From positions 32,501-96,500 of the forward strand of contig JAMFTG010000736.1 in NCBI GenBank assembly GCA_023974075.1: a stretch of 64,000 bases of DNA, in the 5' to 3' direction. Both the position numbers and the translations under genes were made by a program. Below, piece by piece: positions 58,780 to 64,000 of this stretch (position 1 is the stretch's first letter; every line of letters starts with the position of its first letter). The DNA comes from Chaenocephalus aceratus. Taxonomy: Eukaryota > Chordata > Actinopteri > Perciformes > Channichthyidae. A model generated the notes under the pieces. It made no database searches and was not told the DNA's origin. It saw nothing but the letters and a program-made list of their open reading frames with translations.

Positions 58780-61374
58780 GGCAAGAGTACACACATCCTG
58801 TACTCGAGTAGAAGTACAGATACTCGTGTGTAAAAATACTCTAGTGAAAGTAGAAGTACTGACTAAACTTCTTTACTCAAGTGAAAGTAAAGAACTTGAA
58901 GTGTACTTCAGTAGAAAGTACAGGTATGTGTGTTCAAAGTGTAAGAAGTAGAAAGTACAGGTATTTGTGTTCAACATGTGAGAAGTAGTAAGTACAGGTA
59001 TTTGTGTTCAACATGTAAGAAGTAGAAAGTACAGGTATTTGAGTTCAACATGTAAGAAGTAGAAAGTACAGGTATTTGAGTTCAACATGTAAGAAGTAGA
59101 AAGTACAGGTATTTGTGTTCAACATGTGAGAAGTAGAAAGTACAGGTATTTGAGTTCAACATGTAAGAAGTAGAAAGTACAGGTATTTGAGTTCAACATG
59201 TAAGAAGTAGAAAGTACAGGTATTTGAGTTCAACATGTAAGAAGTAGAAAGTACAGGTATTTGTGTTCAACATGTGAGAAGTAGAAAGTACAGGTATTTG
59301 AGTTCAACATGTAAGAAGTAGAAAGTACAGGTATTTGAGTTCAACATGTAAGAAGTAGAAAGTACAGGTATTTGAGTTCAACATGTAAGAAGTAGAAAGT
59401 ACAGGTATTTGAGTTCAACATGTGAGAAGTAGAAAGTACAGGTATTTGAGTTCAACATGTGAGAAGTAGAAAGTACAGGTATTTGAGTTCAACATGGAAG
59501 AAGTAGAAAGTACAAGTATTTGTGTTCAACATGTGAGAAGTAGAAAGTACAGGTATTTGAGTTCAACATGTAAGAAGTAGAAAGTACAAGTATTTGTGTT
59601 CAACATGTGAGAAGTAGAAAGTACAGGTATTTGTGTTCAACATGTGAGAAGTAGAAAGTACAGGTATTTGGGTTCAACATGTGAGAAGTAGAAAGTACAG
59701 GTATTTGGGTTCAACATGTGAGAAGTAGAAAGTACAGGTATTTGTGTTCAACATGTAAGAAGTAGAAAGTACAGGTATTTGGGTTCAACATGTGAGAAGT
59801 AGAAAGTACAGGTATTTGAGTTCAACATGTGAGAAGTAGAAAGTACAGGTATTTGAGTTCAACATGTAAGAAGTAGAAAGTACAGGTATTTGGGTTCAAC
59901 ATGAGAGAAGTAGAAAGTACAGGTATTTGTGTTCAACATGTGAGAAGTAGAAAGTACAGGTATTTGAGTTCAACATGTGAGAAGTAGAAAGTACAGGTAT
60001 TTGAGTTCAACATGTAAGAAGTAGAAAGTACAGGTATTTGTGTTCAACATGTAAGAAGTAGAAAGTACAGGTATTTGAGTTCAACATGTGAGAAGTAGAA
60101 AGTACAGGTATTTGTGTTCAACATGTAAGAAGTAGAAAGTACAGGTATTTGTGTTCAACATGTAAGAAGTAGAAAGTACAGGTATTTGAGTTCAACATGT
60201 GAAGTAGAAAGTACAGGTATTTGTGTTCAACATGTGAGAAGTAGTAAGTACAGGTATTTGTGTTCAACATGTAAGAAGTAGAAAGTACAGGTATTTGAGT
60301 TCAACATGTAAGAAGTAGAAAGTACAGGTATTTGTGTTCAACATGTGAGAAGTAGTAAGTACAGGTATTTGTGTTCAACATGTAAGAAGTAGAAAGTACA
60401 GGTATTTGAGTTCAACATGTAAGAAGTAGAAAGTACAGGTATTTGTGTTCAACATGTGAGAAGTAGAAAGTACAGGTATTTGAGTTCAACATGTAAGAAG
60501 TAGAAAGTACAGGTATTTGTGTTTCAACATGTGAGAAGTAGAAAGTACAGGTATTTGAGTTCAACATGTAAGAAGTAGAAAGTACAGGTATTTGGGTTCA
60601 ACATGTAAGAAGTAGAAAGTACAGGTATTTGAGTTCAACATGAGAGAAGTAGAAAGTACAGGTATTTGTGTTCAACATGTAAGAAGTAGAAAGTAAAGGT
60701 ATTTGGGTTCAACATGAGAGAAGTAGAAAGTACAGGTATTTGAGTTCAACATGTAAGAAGTAGAAAGTACAGGTATTTGGGTTCAACATGTAAGAAGTAG
60801 AAAGTACAGGTATTTGTGTTCAACATGTAAGAAGTAGAAAGTACAGGTATTTGAGTTCAACATGTGAGAAGTAGAAAGTACAGGTATTTGAGTTCAACAT
60901 GAGAGAAGTAGAAAGTACAGGTATTTGTGTTCAACATGTAAGAAGTAGAAAGTACAGGTATTTGAGTTCAACATGTACAAAGTAGAAAGTACAGGTATTT
61001 GGGTTCAACATGTGAGAAGTAGAAAGTACAGGTATTTGAGTTCAACATGTGAGAAGTAGAAAGTACAAGTATTTGTGTTCAACATGTGAGAAGTAGAAAG
61101 TACAGGTATTTGAGTTCAACATGTGAGAAGTAGAAAGTACAAGTATTTGTGTTCAACATGTAAGAAGTAGAAAGTACAGGTATTTGGGTTCAACATGTAA
61201 GAAGTAGAAAGTACAGGTATTTGGGTTCAACATGTAAGAAGTAGAAAGTACAGGTATTTGGGTTCAACATGTGAGAAGTCAAAGTAAATAAGTAGTGTAG
61301 TAAAGTACTGATACCAGAAACATGTACTTAAGTACAGTAACGAAGTATGTGTACTCCACTACTTCCCACCTCTG
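58780..61374 (-). mobile_element. AGAGGTGGGA-type element, copy 3, with about 64 units of the 37-bp repeat
   Basis: The left part (58790-58915) has GTACTCGAGTAGAAGTACAG and GAACTTGAAGTGTACTTCAG, matching the complement of 31200-31245 of copy 1. The array at about 58916-61290 has units AGAAGTAGAAAGTACAGG plus TATTTGAGTTCAACATGTA, far more uniform than in copy 1. The right end ACTACTTCCCACCTCTG is identical to the end of copy 2. Confidence 0.88.
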
Positions 61375-61807
61375 GTCATAAATACTGAGAGTCCTATAAT
61401 CTGGATTCATTCACTGACTGCAGTGAAATGTAGTTCCTCCTAACATTAGCTTTTCACTTCAGAAATCACAAAGTGCTTTTTAATATGTGGAGATGATTCC
61501 GCTGAACTAAACGTGTCAGTTTCATAAATGTTAGTTTGAGAGAGAGATTATTTTCTACTTTAATCCAAAATCACATGGATCCCCTTGTAGCGGGGCGATG
61601 GTGCCTTCAGGGACCAACACAGAAATAAGTGATAAGTGGACCACTGTATAAATGCAGTCCATTTACAAATGACAAAATATACACACAGATTGTGAGCTTC
61701 CACGCCCTCCGTAACCCTGACGATCAGCTGTAACTCTGCTGACATTATTCTCTCCTCCTGTCCGTGTGAGAGATGCAGCACTTAATCAGCGTCACCCATC
61801 AATCACA

Positions 61808-62820
<1,013 letters not shown>

Positions 62821-62944
62821 ACATAAAGCTCCAGTTGAACTGCACACACACACAAAGGAAAACAAAGTGTCACACTGCGTTGAACATAAAGCAGAATTTA
62901 CAGGTGAAGTGATTTGATACAAAGTCAACAGAACATTGTCAGTC

Positions 62945-63290
62945 AGTTTCAGACTGAAATATCTCAACAACTATTGCATGGATGTCTATGAAATGTTTAT
63001 GGGTCCATGAGGATTAACCCCCGGTGAATTCGGTGATCGTTCCTCTAGCGCCACCGTGAGGTTGAATGTTGTGGTTTTGACTGAAATGTCTTGACATCAG
63101 TTTGTTTCGGGAGATTTTTTAGGCAGATCCCGACCGTAATATCTCACAACTATTTAATAGAAGTCTATGACATTTTAAAAAAGACATTCATTGTTTCATT
63201 AGGATTAACCCCACAGAATTTGGTGATCCTCTTACTTTTCTTCTAGCGCCACCATGAGGTCAAATGTGTGGTATTTATTCAAATGTTACA
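62945..63290 (+). repeat. Dispersed repeat related to the tandem array at 3788-4750
   Basis: Two imperfect units, each with GAAATATCTCA-CAACTATT, then GATTAACCCC and TCTAGCGCCACC-TGAGGT. The shared CTCTAGCGCCACC core links it to the 3.8-4.7 kb array, though the remainder has diverged. Confidence 0.7.
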
Positions 63291-63310
63291 ACATCTATTT
63301 CCGTTCTGGC

Positions 63311-63999
63311 TAGAGATGCATACCGGTATCCGGTATTACCGAAATACCGGTTACTGGTGGCTACGGTATACCGTACAGAAATCAGATCCGGTTTCGATAA
63401 AAAAAAATTAAAATTTTTTTAATTAATTTTAAAAGCGAGTCCGTGGCCCGTGATGGCGGGTGTTATAAATTAGATTGCATAATCGTTTTTCTTCATATTT
63501 TATATATTTTTCATTGTTTGTTCAATACTAGAAAGGTAAGTCCCACAAATGAACTGTGGTTTGTTTTCTCTCACCAGTGAAGGCAAATGTTGATTTTAAA
63601 GATGAGATTTGTTGAGATCTCATGACCTTTATTCTATTATGTATTGGTTCTCTAGTCGAATCTCAGGTTTAACATTAATTATAACGGTGCGATAACGGTC
63701 TGTTGCATTGACAAGATGTGCTATTCCCGCGGCACACCTGATGTGTTATAAAAGATATTCCATAATCGGTTTTCTTCATATTTCTTATGTATCTTTCATT
63801 GTTTGTTCAGTACTGAAAGGTCCAAGAAGTCCCACAACTGAATTTAATATTCATTTGACATGTTAACTATATCTTAAAGTGCTTCATGGGAGTCATTGAG
63901 GGATGATACATTTTCAAAGTATCACGATATGTATCGGTTGAGTATCGGTATCGTTCAGTGGTATCGGTATCGTAAAAAAGTCAACGATATGCATCCCTA
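63311..63999. mobile_element. TIR element with TAGRGATGCATA ends, reaching the window edge
   Basis: Left TAGAGATGCATACCGG and right complement TAGGGATGCATATCG, with ACCGGTAT and CGGTATCG-rich subtermini. hAT-type elements in fish have this layout. The first flanking base on the right (G at 64000) is compatible with the left flank GTTCTGGC, but the duplication cannot be tested. There is no coding capacity. Confidence 0.75.
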
Positions 64000-64000
64000 G

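Overview
The window looks like teleost fish DNA and is almost entirely intronic. The only protein-coding sequence I can defend is two consecutive exons of one gene on the minus strand: 52619-52745 and 3070-3225. Together they encode the stretch of an M1 zinc aminopeptidase that runs from RLYARPDA through the exopeptidase motif (here AAMEN) to the zinc motif HEICH. The sequence best fits the thyrotropin-releasing-hormone-degrading ectoenzyme (trhde). The two exons join exactly in phase: a G from the first and AT from the second make one Asp codon. They are separated by an intron of about 49.4 kb that fills most of the window. The 3070-3225 exon carries one extra base, best placed in a three-G run, which puts the two active-site motifs in different frames. 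This is either an assembly error or real damage.

The rest is repetitive DNA in several layers. (1) Microsatellites, mostly (CA)n/(TG)n, occur in more than twenty arrays; the longest cluster is at 44.4-45.3 kb. (2) Minisatellites have units of 57 bp (0-2 kb, in two opposite orientations), about 17 bp G-rich (10.8-12.2 kb), 72 bp (12.5-14.3 and 25.1-26.1 kb), 15 bp (17.3 kb), 22 bp (27.2-28.4 kb), 37 bp (29.7, 42 and 59-61 kb), 29 bp (33.3 kb) and another 37 bp unit (55.5-56.4 kb). (3) DNA transposons, mostly non-autonomous, are recognisable by terminal inverted repeats. They include a hAT family with target duplications (7.9 and 22.5 kb), a related chimeric element (33.6 kb), an 80-bp hAT miniature element (29.2 kb), an element with a BED zinc-finger relic (50.8 kb), a nested-palindrome element (48 kb) and a TTAA-flanked family (34.5, 36, 40 and 55.5 kb). 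(4) LINE 3' ends and reverse-transcriptase fragments, and tRNA-derived SINEs (35.3 and 47.0 kb).

These layers are nested. A SINE sits inside a LINE. A reverse-transcriptase fragment sits inside a miniature transposon, which itself sits inside a TTAA element. In several families a short internal segment, single-copy in sibling elements or in the family as I recall it, has been amplified in place into a minisatellite. Nearly all long open frames are artefacts of tandem repeats and are not annotated as genes. I see no CRISPR array, operon or prokaryotic or viral gene system. Two short plus-strand segments (36921-37050 and 38851-38911) have good splice-site context and are flagged as unproven exon candidates.
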